Below, piece by piece: positions 33,575 to 45,506 of a stretch of DNA of 64,000 bases. Positions within the stretch are counted from its first letter, which is position 1. Every line of letters begins with the position of its first letter. The position numbers and the translations under genes were made by a program. The notes below the pieces were generated by a model. The model worked only from the letters and a program-made list of their open reading frames with translations, was not told the DNA's origin and searched no databases. The stretch is taken from positions 1,603,501 to 1,667,500 of the forward strand of contig JALGPY010000035.1 in NCBI GenBank assembly GCA_023055425.1, given 5' to 3'. Source of the DNA: Linanthus parryae. Lineage: Eukaryota > Streptophyta > Magnoliopsida > Ericales > Polemoniaceae.

Positions 33575-34473
33575 GAAAGATTGAAAGAGAAGCTCTGTGA
33601 AGGGATGAAAGCCAGCTTTGAGATCAAGACGCTACACGTCTTGAGTGCTAGCAAGATCCCAGTCATCCCTTTCTAGTTCAGGCACTAGCCCGAAGAATTG
33701 TCCCTTTCATTGTTGCCATGTAGAAATCATCCCTACCTAGATAGGGGGCTTTACCCCAGAGGTCTTTGCTCAATTCGGGTAACTCAATTGTTCCTTTTGA
33801 GACTTCTCGGGGGCCATATCTATAACACACATGCAACGCAAATTCTTAGGATCAATTTCTAGTGGAAAGTAAATAAAAGAGTGAACATCAAACCCAAACC
33901 CAGATTGGGCTGCATGCTAAAAGCAAGAATGGGAGAACGTTCGTTAATATGATTTCAAGTTATGAGTAAAAAGGGGGAGAATCGCTAACCTTGCTGATGC
34001 CTAACTGCTTGATTTGCTTGAGTGATTTGGTCAAGAATTTGATCGAAGACTTCAACTCTTCGGTGATGATTCTCTCCCTGGTTCATAAAGCTCCAATAGC
34101 AGCAATGGCGGAAAAGTTTATTTGTCACAGAAGAATAGTTTATATAGGCTCTTGAAGAGGTGTGACTGTTTGGAATCGCGCAATCGACGTTACCTCGAAA
34201 GGTGGGGAAAATGGTGACCTATCAGATCTTTCGAATCAATTTTGCCTCAAAAATTGGCAGAAACTTGTGAATATCAACTGATTAGCTACGCAGCAGACAT
34301 CCCCTATTAAATGCTACGACGTTTGGAGAACCCTAGGCAATGATGACGGCTTACGGGAACTAGGGTTAAGCATTAAATTATTCAAAATTCAAATGACCGC
34401 GTGAAGATACGCATGGTTGATTTTGCGCGATTACATCAAAGACGCGCGTGACATTCGCACAAAAGGGGGCTAA
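33575..34473 (+). other. G1 3' region and polypurine tract
   Basis: The left part holds decayed upstream codons of the antisense ORF. From about 33960 to 34473 the sequence matches 56180-56630 in the 2-kb derivative (for example GGTCAAGAATTTGATCGAAG near 34030), so this block is conserved in the family. It ends in the polypurine tract CAAAAGGGGGCTAA (34460-34473) directly before the 3' LTR. Confidence 0.65.
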
Positions 34474-35113
34474 TGTAGATAGTGCATTCCAAAAAGATGG
34501 ATCATAGCCACGTGGCAGCCATACAACACATCCGACTGTGCTCCATATACACCAGATCACTACTTATACTTACCCACTGGGGGCTGCGAGACAGGGCCAC
34601 CCGCGATGCTTGCCACACGGGACTTGTAGGCACTTAGTGGTTTGGAGGCTACATTAAGGTCCGTCGCGCGCGAACGACAACCAAGCTCGTGCACGACCAT
34701 TCGTAACTAACTTGAGAGACTTAATGACCACGTCCTATAAACCCGCTCGATCTCATAACGGTCTCCGGTATATGCGGGCAGGTGCGTAACGTTCCCTTAT
34801 ATATACGGTCGAACGTGCCGTTACGGGTCTATCATTAAGCCGCCATTTATGGGCTCATAAACCCTTCACAACGGTCACTTCCCTACTATATATAGGATCT
34901 TTAGCCCTCCATTGCAATCTTCTGGACACTTGGACTTTCTAGACTTCTGGACTCACCGAAGCTCTGTCATTAAGCTGTCTCTCTATCTCTCACAGTTACC
35001 ATTGATTACTCTCTCCCTACTCACTACCCTACACTTCTCTGTGTCTTGTTCTTGATCTTATTCCCTACTTGAGGTGTATGCTTGGATCTCTCTCAAGGAT
35101 TTCCTTGTACACA
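34474..35113 (+). repeat. G1 3' LTR, 640 bp
   Basis: It starts TGTAGATAGTGCATTCC and ends TTGTACACA, followed by the target duplication ATAAT (35114-35118). TATA-like words stand near 34798 and 34884. It is the counterpart of 18169-18804. Confidence 0.85.
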
Positions 35114-35118
35114 ATAAT

Positions 35119-36170
35119 CGTAAAACACATATAACTAGAGAAAATATCATCAATTAAGCCAAAGTGCATGAAAGCAAATCCATAAATCACAAATGTTATG
35201 ATCAAAACCTAGATCCCTATGGATATCCCGAGATAGAAGTTTAGCTACTCAAAAACATGATTACAATACAAGTTTTAATGATCAAAATCCAAAAAAAAGA
35301 AAAATAGATAAGAAGAAGAAGTTTAGAAGGCAAACGAATGATCCAAGCGTTCCAAAGCTCTCCAAACGATCTCTAGCTCTCTAACCCGTCCAAAACAACG
35401 TCTAACTGGCCAAATAAGCCCTAACCAAGTCTAAGTACGTTCCCCAAGTGTTTAGAACAAGTTATGAGTAATTACAAAGCAACCCCAAAGCATTTCCATA
35501 AAATTCTGCACCCGTCTTGGTCGTGCGACCTACTTGACTAGGTCGTGCGACCTAGTCCCCATACTTAGAAAATTTCCTGATCACTAACCAGGTTGTGCGA
35601 CCTCTGAAACTAGGTCGTGCGACCTAGTTGTAAAAAATATGCTCATAGCTTCCCTGGCACTAGGCCGTTTGACCTGTTTACAGAGGTCGTGCGACCTAGT
35701 GTTACTTAGCCAATTTTCAGCTTTTCCCCCTTTGTTGCTCGTGCTTCCGAATCATCTCCCGAGCATCGGTTCTTCACTTGATCCTCCATTTTGAGCTCTC
35801 CACATGCTTCATTGCTCACAACATCTTCTCACGAGCCTCTCTAGCACTTGATTCTTCGTCTCTTGCTTTCCTTCTCAAATCTCGAGATCGCCTTAGTTTC
35901 CGAACTTCGTGTTCTCTATCCCCTTGCTCCTCGCGTGCTCCGACCCTAAGAAACACAACACGAACACCCCACGAAGATAAAATGTGACAAAATACGATAA
36001 ATAGCACATATAACGATGCAGAAAAAGCCCGAACTTCACATTTAAGACATGAACTCATTCTCACAAATTAAAACACGATTTACTTAAAAGGCCGCTATAT
36101 TCACCATTATGAGCATACAAAACGAAGCAAAAAAAAAAAACAATAAATAACTTCGAAAACGGAGTTATCA
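35119..36170 (-). repeat. Old LTR, minus strand, right part, with palindromes
   Basis: This continues the LTR split by G1. Read on the minus strand it starts TGATAACTCCGTTTTCG at 36170, like the LTR start at 16888. At 35517-35700 stand five copies of a palindrome of the type AGGTCGTGCGACCT, some with one change. Overlapping open frames at 35778-36064 in both directions are fortuitous. Confidence 0.45.
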
Positions 36171-37920
36171 CTAAATCAGCCCTTACACCGTACTGTCTCC
36201 AACCATTACTCCAATTCCTACACTACCACCATAAACCAACAAACCACCTCAATGCCGTCTCCAAACATCACCTAAACCATTACCATCGACCCAACCAATT
36301 AACCCAGCAAACCTCATCAGACCTAATCACCAATTAATTCACCATACAACCTGTAACTTCCATTCATCCACAACCACCATCACCTAAACCCGTGCCAATC
36401 ACCATCAAAACTCAAATGACCCACTGTCTATCCTACACCAAAACAGAGCCAATCTCAGAAGCAAAGAAATCCCAACAGCAGAGAATCAACGCAGAAGAAG
36501 AAGAAGAAGAAGAAGAATCCTGCAGGTGATCGCACGATCTGACCTTTTGATCGTGCGATCAGACACAAGACTTGGGAGAATTCTAAATACAAAAGGAAGG
36601 AACTTACTGTTTTGGCTATCAGAGCTCTTGATCGCACGATCAGAGCCTCAAGAAGAGAATAGATCGCACGACCATAGAGGAAGGTCACGCGACCTCCTGA
36701 AGCTGAAATACGAAGAAAAAAAAAGGCTACCGTTCACCTTTTTTTAACAGCTTTAGGGCTTGGGAAGAAAGATACCCTAAGTTAGGGGTAAGTAATGCAA
36801 TTTCGCATTAGTAACTTGGAAGAAGAAAAAAAATGTGCGCTTTATTGTAAGAGAACATGAGTTAATTCGCGGGGTGGGGGGGAGACTCTCTGATAGGAAT
36901 CACACACGAGGAGGAATGCAGACGAAGGACGCGAAGCTCCAATTTCGCGTTTGATCTCTTTCGTCTCTCGTTTTATAAATTTTATGGAGAACTGCGTAAA
37001 GCTAAACAATACTATGTTTAGCTGAATCTCTCATAGCTAGATATTTTATGGAGAACTAGGGTTTATTTTAGAATTTCCGGATTTGTGTATTTGGTTCATG
37101 TCTTGAACTCAACTCTACGTATTGTTTTAGTTATTTGACAAGTTCTTGTTCTTAATTCTTAGTTTGTTTGGTTTGATCACCCAATACATGCTAGTTATCT
37201 AGGTTGTTGCACGACAGTGAACGAGCCCGGATTCGTGAAGAACTTTGTTGACATTCTTGTAGCTTCTTGAGACCGACAAGAGATCGCAACTAAATTCGAC
37301 AACGAGTAATTTCCCCTAGTTAGTATAGAGAGCCTAACTTTACTTTTAAGAACAACCTACTCCTTCATGTTTGCCAATAAAAATAAGAGGCTAACCAAGA
37401 ATAAGCCACGTTCATAGTCCAAGCTCCTATTCCGCTAAAGGTCTAAAAATGATAAGGTTTAAGGAAAAAAAAAAGGATAATTATGAAGTAATCTACCCTA
37501 GAGCGCACATAATCTAACCAAACCTCTTATATCACACACCATCACCGTAATGATAGGAACCCTCAACCCGAATCTCACCGACTCCGGCCCTCAATCCCCT
37601 CAAACTCCGGTACCATATCAATCACGTGGCATCGTGGTGAACAATGCGCGGAATTCAATCTTTATCGTCAAACGGAACAAGAACCTTCACCACTCGATTT
37701 TCATTAAGCACAATTTAAATCTATTTATTCCTCTTTATTTTTTTTCTCTTATTTTTTATTTTATTTTCTTTTGTTCTTCTTTCTCTCAATCTAACATCAA
37801 CAATTCTAGAAAAATACACGAGTGGTGCTCCTTCAAGAATCAAGCAATAATAAACGTGTTAGGGAGAGGAAATAAACGATCAAATGAATAAGTATCACAT
37901 ATAAAATTTGTATCCCCCTA
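36171..37920 (+). repeat. Continuation of the host LTR and leader, with palindromes
   Basis: After a C/A-rich tract (to 36480) and a GAA microsatellite (about 36496-36517) come five palindromes of the type GATCGTGCGATC or GATCGCACGATC (36527-36690). From about 36900 the sequence resembles the LTR tail at 9.8-10.4 kb (ATGGAGAACTAGGGTTTATT, GCACGACAGTGAACGAG, GAGACCGACAAGAG). No primer site is certain. Past 37400 it is AT-rich with a pyrimidine tract (37730-37780). Confidence 0.4.
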
Positions 37921-39725
37921 ACTCAATGAAACGCACAATGCCACAACGCCACAAGAAAATCAAAGACATGTGGGGGTGGAGTCATCAATCCACAATCTCT
38001 ATGTCCGTAGTCAAATGTCGACACCCCCACACTAGAATGTAGCCAGGTCGCCCTCTCAAGTAGACGATAAAAATACATCTCGTGCCTAATCCAACCGATC
38101 CTCCTATACCAAGATGATAGACAACCGATAACTAGCACGTTCCACCAATTAAGTACAACCAACTCCGTTTTTGTGCGGATTAGACGTCACGCACTCAGTC
38201 TCTCCATTACTGTGCCCATGACGTAATGACATGGAACACCGCCACAACGTAGTTTGCAAGCCCACACACTCACCCTTGCATCCCTTCTCAAATATCAAAT
38301 GAAGCATATGCGATATGCAGAACTCACACAAGTATGTAATAAATAACTCCCTTAACGATTCCCCTCAACTACTACTCCCTCGTGACGCTCTAGAGGTAAT
38401 TCTAACAATTTCTGATAAAGACCAATAATCGTCTCCCTAGGTCAAGAGGCTAACAAATAAATCAATGTTCAAATTGGGCTTTCTAGTGGTCCTACAAGGT
38501 GAGATCTAAAAAGCAGTGAGTGCTCTAATACACATCCTTGCACAACTATTTTGTGTGCCACTACGAGGCGGGCTAGCGACTACCTAAGACGGACAACATG
38601 AACGTTCAGTTTTTTTAGCAAACACCAAGCTCAACTCTTTTAGGAGAAAAACAACACACACTATAGCTTTTAAGAATTTCATTTTAGTTTTGTTAAAAAC
38701 AGGTAGGCATTGACGTAATGAGATTCTCTCTATACCTACTAGGGGGAACTCAAGTGTACACTATCAGTTAAAATTCACGCCATATGCCTAAAATTTTCAA
38801 ATCTCACTAAATCTACCAAGTCTGTGCGTCTATCATTTTTAAATTTTTTGGATTTTTATTTTTTAAATTTTTTTTTTGTTTTTTTAAAGTGTTTTTCTAA
38901 ACTTTATATGCTTGGCCAACTCGAACAACTTGGGTAGGAAGACTCAATAATTAAAAAGTTCCAACTAATACATACTAACAAATCTAACACAATAAGACAC
39001 TAACCACAAATACTCACAATAGTACAAATACTACATGTAACAAGGCTATGCAAGACACACATGGCTAGCAAACGGCTCAAATCCCTCCACACTTAAGCGC
39101 TTCGTTGTCCTCAACAAATTTGGAGATAAAACAGAGGAATCGGCACTCAAATGATAGGGGCGGGGAATCTACTCGGAGTCAGAGTCATGGCACAAGAAGG
39201 TAGCTACAATTAATTTAGAGATAATTTAAGCTAGGTGCACGTGACTAGTTATGTGTACCGAAATTAAGCAAGTACTCAAGTATTCCCTAAGATTATAACA
39301 GAAAATCCCAGCGGCGATTATGCACTGTGACCAAGCGGTCAAAATAAAATCGTAGAGCAAGTACGATGTGCCTAAACGGTAAGTAAAGAGAGAGAAATGA
39401 ATACTCACAAACGACACAAGGTCGGGATGAAATCCTATAGGTGCTGACTGAGATATCAAGAACAATCCCCAAGAAAACATTTCCACGAATAATGCAAGCT
39501 CCCTTGCGGTCGAGTGTGTGAAACACACCGGGGTCGATTGATCAGTTGTTGCTGACGAAAAGAGAACGAAGAATCCACGAACTAATGATGTGAGCTCCCA
39601 GAGCGGTCGAGTGTGTAGAAGCACGCTAGGGTCGATTTCTTCGTCACATTCTTCCCTTTTATTCGTCATTGGACGGACAATATTATCCCAATAGTCGCTT
39701 TTCAGCATACTACTCTTCTTGTTCC
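37921..39725 (-). mobile_element. Minus-strand remnant of the non-autonomous gypsy-like family
   Basis: About 38455-38770 matches 13300-13560 inverted, and 39065-39115 holds the complement of the GAGGACAA..AAGTGTGG signature seen at 12560, so the 3' part of a second copy of that family lies here on the minus strand. It contains a 160-codon minus-strand frame at 39226-39708 (MLKSDYWDNIV...), which I do not recognise. Within it TCGAGTGTGT plus GGGTCGAT words occur twice (39506 and 39607), giving a duplicated peptide-like segment. No LTR border is defined. Confidence 0.5.
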
Positions 39726-40193
39726 TGGTCCTGGGTGGTGTCTATTTGTCCATTTTTAACCAAAAGAATTTCTTGCCATCATCTCATCTCCAACGTCCCC
39801 ATTTAATTCCATGAACACCCACCCAAACAATTGCAATAAGAAACCACAACATGCAACTTTTTTGTCTTTTCTGCCACTGTTTCCTAGGCTTATTGGTTGT
39901 GGACTTGGAATTCTTTTTTAATCGCAGCAAAGGGCGGGGATGAAGGTCGATAGAAGGGAGAGACGAAGTGATCTGGTGGCGGTATTCTGTTCAGGGAGTG
40001 GCTGATAGATTCTGCATTTGTTTTGCGATGGTCGGTGTTACGGCAGAGGAGGCTGCTGTGGTGGTGGTGAATCTTGGCGGTGTGGGGTGCTGAAGACATT
40101 CTGCAAATAGGGGATTGGGGTTACTCGATGATTTGGTGGTGGTGAATCTTGGCGGTGTGGGGTATTTCGCATTTGACCGAGCTGTTGGTTGTT
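39726..40193. other. Spacer with a short direct repeat
   Basis: There is no gene. A G-rich word, GGTGGTGAATCTTGGCGGTG, occurs at about 40062 and again at about 40139. The sequence then enters the C1 LTR. It may be remnant host DNA. Confidence 0.5.
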
Positions 40194-40667
40194 TGTGTAA
40201 GAAAATTACTTTTAACTAATTATTTGGGCTGCCAATAATTGTATTTTAGTATTTATAAAACGGGTTGAAAGTGGTTCAAGTAATTCACCGGTACGAGCCC
40301 AATACGTTAGTGATCATGTGTTTGGGCCATGGTGCATCTTAGTGTTATTGTTTAGTGTGGTATGAAAGTGTGGGGTGTTTGGTCATTGGGCTCCTTGATA
40401 GGAGGTCCCAATGGTTGTTTATTATTATTAGCCCCGGTTCCCTCTCCACTCCCAAAAACCCTAGCTAGCTCTTATAAAAAAGACTAGCTGGGGGATTGTT
40501 AGCCCTATCGAAAAGCAACAAGAGTGGGAGTAGGAGGGGAAGAGCCGGCGCTCTAGCTCTTCCAGGTTTGTGAAGATTCGACGACTACGAAGATGGCTGG
40601 ATATATGTGTTACTATTATTGTAATATAATTGGTGTTTTAATTTCTTGTATGCGATGAAATCTAACA
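40194..40667 (+). repeat. C1 copia 5' LTR (approximate)
   Basis: This ends TCTAACA at 40667, directly before an initiator tRNA-Met primer site, and contains a TATA box CTTATAAAAA at 40471-40480. The start TGTGTAAG at 40194 is a guess from the TG rule, since no second copy lies in the window. About 470 bp is a usual copia LTR length. Confidence 0.55.
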
Positions 40668-40668
40668 A

Positions 40669-40682
40669 TTGGTATCAGAGCC
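40669..40682 (+). other. C1 primer binding site (initiator tRNA-Met type)
   Basis: TTGGTATCAGAGCC follows the LTR end with one base between, the usual copia arrangement. It fixes the plus orientation of C1. Confidence 0.8.
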
Positions 40683-40739
40683 ACACATACAAGAATTAAG
40701 TTTCAATCGTAGTGCATGTTTTGTCCATTGTGTCGATAT

Positions 40740-41335
40740 TGTTTTGGTCTTTCGAAGAATGAATTAGAAAAGACCTCGCAATAATGATATAAATTCGAAT
40801 TAAGCAAGTCCAAGAATGGGAATGAATTTGATAAAACCATAAAATTATATCATCTCAGGGTTTTTAATAAAGAGTTACATAAAATCGCACTAACCAAACA
40901 CATCTAATGAATCAACTAAGTTCATATACTCAACATGTTTAGTAAACTCTATAGGCCCGAGCCTTTTTGTAAGTGGATCAGCTAACATGCCTGCAGTACC
41001 AATGTGCTCATAGAATACTTCCCCATTTTCAACCCATTCTCTAACTTTAAAATACTTTATGTCTATAAACCTAGACCCGCCTGAATTCTTGTTGTTCTTG
41101 GAGAAGAACACTGCAGTCATATTGTCACAGTGCATCTTCATAGGCTTAGAGATGGAGTTGAAAATATTTAACCCTGCGGTAAAATTCATTATCCATATAG
41201 CCTGTGCCCCACCATTAAAACATGCCACAATCTCTGCCTCCATAGTGGAAGATGCTATGAGAGATTGCTTAGAGCTTTTCCACGATACCGCTCCACCTGC
41301 CAGCATGAATATGTACCCCGTGGTGGATTTCTATT
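40740..41335 (-). pseudogene. Antisense copia RNase H fragment in the C1 leader
   Basis: The minus strand encodes the end of a copia polyprotein: [20 protein letters not shown] starts near 41330, then [36 protein letters not shown] and [15 protein letters not shown], ending with a stop near 40890. These are the conserved RNase H and C-terminal blocks of copia elements, with the catalytic-type E and D residues present. The open frame 40890-41306 is intact. It lies between the C1 primer site and the C1 gag in the wrong orientation. C1 lacks exactly this part at its own 3' side, so an inversion or displaced segment is possible; an independent fragment is equally possible. Confidence 0.75.
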
Positions 41336-41853
41336 ATTGTATTAATAAATAATGATAGATTCTAGCATCCATTTAATGTTATTTAATTAAAATATAAAAG
41401 GAATAGTAAAGACACTGACAAATTTGGTCCCAGTTGAAAATTTTAGATTTGTACATATGATACTACCAAAGTGGTTCATGTGTATAAGTCTAAGATATTT
41501 CAATAAGGATTTTGGGAAGCTACTCTAGAATTAATAAATTTAATTACCTACCCAAAGGGGGTCGATTAAATGTATTATTTTGGAGGTAGTGTGACTCATT
41601 AGTAAGGGAATTTAAATTTTTGATTCCAAAAGAAAGCTATTTGCCCAAAGGAATTTAGCTATTCTGAGGAATTGTTCTTACTAAATGACTTGGTTTTGGT
41701 CATGGATGTGTCAAATATATTTTTCCCAGAGGTCTTTATATGATGACGCATTGTATTATCATGGAGAATATTTCTTGGTTTATATTTGGCATATTCTTGT
41801 GAATACCCATAAATTGTTATTGACTTTCAAACTGAATTGAATTCTTATTGCAG
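41336..41853 (+). other. C1 leader region
   Basis: This is AT-rich sequence without an ORF, ending TTCTTATTGCAG (about 41841-41853) just before the first recognisable gag codons. It looks like a 3' splice acceptor, but splicing is only a suggestion. Confidence 0.4.
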
Positions 41854-42579
41854 CTGTTAGCAATATTGCGGTGAATAATCAGATTTGTGCTATTGAGACT
41901 CTCTCCGCCAGTAACTTTAAGAGGTGGAAACGTGATGTTGAGTTAGCCTTGGGACTTGCTGATTTAGACATTGCCTTGATTAACAGTGAGCCCGCTAAAC
42001 AGACTGACTCTAGTACTGATTAACAAAAGTCCTATTATCAGAAGTGGGAGAGAGCTAATAGGCTAAGTATTATGATTATGAAGAAGTCCATATCGGAGAG
42101 CTTTTAGAGTGTGGTTCCGAATCAGACAAATGCTAAGAAGTTTCTAGATGCAATTGGTAACAAATTTCAGGAATCTGAGAAAGCTGAAACTGGTGAGCTG
42201 TTGGAGACCTTTTCTACCATGAGATACGATGGGGTGAGTGGTGTTATGACCTATATTATGAGGATGCAGGAAATAGCAAACAAGTTAACCAACCGCAAAG
42301 TCCCCATGGCCGATAAGCCCTTAATTCTCTTCCACCACTGTTTGATAACCTCAAAACCACGTACAATGTTCACAAGGAGTCTTGGTCTGTGAATGAGTTG
42401 ATTTCCCTTTGTGTTCAAGTGGAAGAGAGGTACAAGAGAGCCAAGTCTGAGAGTATGAATATGGTGTATCAGCCACGCCATTTTGGGGGGGGCATAGCAA
42501 TAGAAGTTCTCAACCCAAGAGCCATAAGAATCATAAGGTCCAACACCATAAGAGTAAGAACGGTCAGCCTAAACAGCCA

Positions 42580-43856
42580 TGTAAGTTCACATGTTTTACA
42601 GGCTTGAAATACAGAGCTATTTCAAGGCCTTGAAACAGTTTTCAAAGCCTTGAATCACAGGTATCACAGGTTTGAAATAGCTCAAGGCCCTGAAACGATG
42701 TTCAAAGCCTTGAAAATGTCTAACCTGTATGCATATTCTAAGGGGGAGTTTTTATAAGTCTTTCTGATCTTATTCTAACTCTCTTACCCTTAAAATCGAT
42801 CTAAATCTTTTGATTCACTTAGACTTCATCTAATTAACCTGTTTGACTTAGTTTTGCAGGGAAAGTTCATTTCCTATTTTGCAGGATTGGTTTCCTAACC
42901 TGTGATTTGCAGAAAATGAAATACTGAGAGATTGTGATTTTGTGATCAATCAAAAACTCATGAATGCTTCTCAGTACGTTTGAAGACAAGATCAGCACAT
43001 TATCTTTGAAGATCCTGATCAACTATCCGTTGGGAAGACTGTTAGAGAAGTCAAAGATTGCTTCCTAATAACATGAAGTTTGTTACTCATAATCAGGAAG
43101 ATTTGCTGACCATTTGAGCAGTATAAATGGAGCTCAATTTGAAGCATTTGACACAACACTCAATGGGCCAAAAAGAGTGACATATTTAAAGATTGTCAAG
43201 CATCAAAGAAGCACATCATTCTCTCAATCCAACTCACAGAAGATCACTGCATTCTCACTGCAGTTTCACTACAACTGTTCTGCTGTTTTGTACTTAATTT
43301 GTACATCATTCTTATACTAATTCTAGCTCTCATTATCAAGGATTATTCAAAGTGAACAATAGAGAATTCTTAGATAATCAGTTAGCTAGAGCAGGTACTA
43401 GATAGGTTAGTGAGAACCACAAGATGTAACAGAGTAAGGCATATCTATGTGCTTGAGATCTAGGGCTTAGCTTTTTATTAATAAGAATTTTGTTGAAAAT
43501 CCTGCAGGGAGAAGATCCCTAAGGTAGAGACGTAGGTCCAATTGGACTGAACTCTATAAATCCTGTGTCTCTTACATTGCTTATTTCATTCTCATACTTT
43601 GTTTTACACAACATTCAAACTAGTCTGTTTTTCAAGGGTTTGAAACTCTTTTCAAGGCCTTGAAAAAGACTTGTCTGTTTTCACTAAAACTGTATTTCAT
43701 TTCAAAGGCTTGAAACTATTTTCAAGGCCTTGAACTTCATTAATCTTCACAGAAAACTCTCATCTTTGCAAGTTTACAAAACGTTGGCATAGTCTATTCA
43801 ACCACCCCCCTACTAGAGTATTTGTAATGCATTTCTACCTGCTTACTCCCCTTTCA
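42580..43856 (+). repeat. SIRE-like 5' LTR, 1277 bp
   Basis: It starts TGTAAGTTCACATG and ends CCCCTTTCA. It contains a TATA box GTATAAATGG (43121-43130), two clusters of CAAGGCCTTG-type palindromes (42600-42720 and 43630-43735) and a C run (43804-43810). It matches 50160-51451. Confidence 0.88.
43121..43130 (+). promoter_or_regulatory. SIRE-like LTR TATA box
   Basis: GTATAAATGG lies about 540 bp into the LTR and is conserved in the 3' copy at about 50710-50719. It is the likely promoter. Confidence 0.5.
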
Positions 43857-43857
43857 A

Positions 43858-43869
43858 TTGGTATCAGAG
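43858..43869 (+). other. SIRE-like primer binding site
   Basis: TTGGTATCAGAG directly follows the 5' LTR end with one base between, the initiator tRNA-Met type used by most copia elements. Confidence 0.85.
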
Positions 43870-43918
43870 CTGGTATCATTGTATAGAGTTAACCATCTGG
43901 TGATCATGAGTACTGCAT

Positions 43919-45417
43919 GTGATGGTGGTTTCTCACAGGGAAGAGCTGCTAACAGAACTCCTCTCTTATGTTGAGATAAATTTTGATCACAAGAAAGCCC
44001 TGATGAAAATGTTCATCATTGACCAAGACATAGAGCTATGGACCATCATTCATAATGGACCTCGCACTTTTTACACAGAGAAATATGGGATTAGAACTCT
44101 AAAAGCTGAAGACTCTCTCTTCATCTGAATTAGAACAATTCGCTAAAAATTTCAAAGCTATTAACATCTTGTATTGTGCTTTGAGTACAGATGAATTCAA
44201 CATGATTTTAGGATGTAATACTGCCAAGGATATATGGGATAAACTTGTGGTGACATTTGAAGGAACCAGTCAAGTCAAGCAAACCAAGATCAACAACTAT
44301 CTCAGGAAATATGAGTTATTCAAGATGAATGCAGATGAGTCAATCAGAGACATGTTCAAAAGGTTCACAGACATTGTCAATAACCTTGATTCACTAGGAA
44401 AACATATTTTCAATGAAGAAAAGGTGATAAAAATTCTGAGAAGTCTTCCAAAGGCAAAATGGTAACCAAAGACTACTGCTATAGAGGAAGCTCAAGATCT
44501 CTCATCACTCCAACTTGATGAACTACAAGGGAAGCTTCTGAAACATGAAATATCAATGAATAAAGCTGATGGAGAGCTACCTCAAGGTGTCAATAAGTTA
44601 GCACTCAAGGCCAAAGAGAATGATAAAATTCAAAGCCTTGAAACAGAGGATGATGATGAAGATCAATTTGCTTTGACTTTCAAAGCCTTGACCAAAATCC
44701 TTAATATGAAGAAAAACATACCAACCTATTCTTCATGCCCAAGCACGATGAAAGTTCTGAAAAGTACATTGAGGTAATGGTAAATTGTTTGATTTCAAAA
44801 CCAAAAGAAGTCCTCTCATATTACCTCAGAACAGTGCTTTTAAATGAAGAGGACTATCTGAAAGAGATTAGAGTTTTGAAAGAAAAAGTTCATGAGCAAG
44901 AAAAAGAGAATTTACATATTGTTTGTCAGAATCAAAATCTTGAAATCTCTCAGAAGAAAACTGACGGTGATTTCAAGGCCTTGAAAACCAGTTTCAAATC
45001 CTTGAAAACACAAGTCAAGGAAGTAGTCACTAAGAAATCTCTATTGAGTGATAGCCTTGTTAATCTGAGACATCAAGTTGATGAATTAGATAACAAAATA
45101 CTACTCTTACTGAGAAACTTCAAGAATCTGAATTAGTCAAAGTCAAGCTTGCACGCTCAGAACAAAATTTGAACTTGATTCTTGGAGAAAGTTCAAATTC
45201 AATTCACAAAATTAGTATTGGATACAATCCAAATTTTCCAAGAAAGAACAATACCAGATTTGTGAAAGCTGGAAACAAAACTTCTCATAAGTGTCATTTC
45301 TGCAACAAAATTGGTCATGTTAAGACGACTTTTCCTTTCAGAAAGAGACCCTCACATTATGAGGAACTCATTTCCATTTCAACTCAAAGGAAAAGTCAAA
45401 CATATTTGGGTTCCTAA
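43919..45417 (+). pseudogene. SIRE-like gag, broken
   Basis: The gag is spread over several frames: 43919-44128, 44169-44465, 44556-44777, 44735-45136 and 45169-45417. The middle holds the copia gag (UBN2-type) signature: FNMILGCNTAKDIWDKL, TSQVKQTKINNYL, ESIRDMFKRFTDIVNNL and KVIKILRSLP. A coiled coil rich in Glu and Lys (44850-45100) follows, then a zinc knuckle CHFCNKIGHVKTTF in which the last Cys reads Phe. The CAAGGCCTTG palindrome and near variants lie within the coding (44634, 44973, 45000), giving repeated F/LKALK peptides. Not functional. Confidence 0.75.
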
Positions 45418-45506
45418 AGGGGTCAGACCACCTAACATGGTGGATCCTGAATATGAGTCCAAATTCCACACTTGGACTAACAGCTGGGTAAGGCAGTGAT
45501 TGGTGT

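Larger units (their letters stand above)
18169..35113 (+). mobile_element. G1: Tat-like gypsy element, gag-only, non-autonomous
   Basis: A complete element by its borders: 5' LTR 18169-18804, 3' LTR 34474-35113, and target duplication ATAAT at 18164-18168 and 35114-35118. In order: primer site TTGGTGAACCCGATG, a broken gag (18861-20490), a hairpin minisatellite (20690-21315), a nested Athila-like element (21370-32726), an antisense plant mobile domain ORF (32957-33574), a conserved 3' region, and a polypurine tract AAAAGGGGGCTAA before the 3' LTR. Without the nested element it is about 5.6 kb. No protease, polymerase or integrase of its own is present. The gag resembles Tat-lineage (Ogre/Retand-type) gags. 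A 2-kb relative lies at 55264-57269. Confidence 0.85.

Noticed and set aside
35778..36064. Overlapping plus and minus ORFs in the old LTR as genes
   Set aside because: Both frames are open over the same low-complexity Ser/Arg-rich stretch, which is typical of composition bias.
17596..36170. Solo LTR with defined target duplication
   Set aside because: The right border is supported by the TGATAACTC start, but I could not find a matching 5-bp flank at any plausible left border, so only an approximate LTR is reported.
40669..40682. tRNA gene fragment
   Set aside because: TTGGTATCAGAGCC is the primer binding site next to an LTR end; no cloverleaf can be formed.
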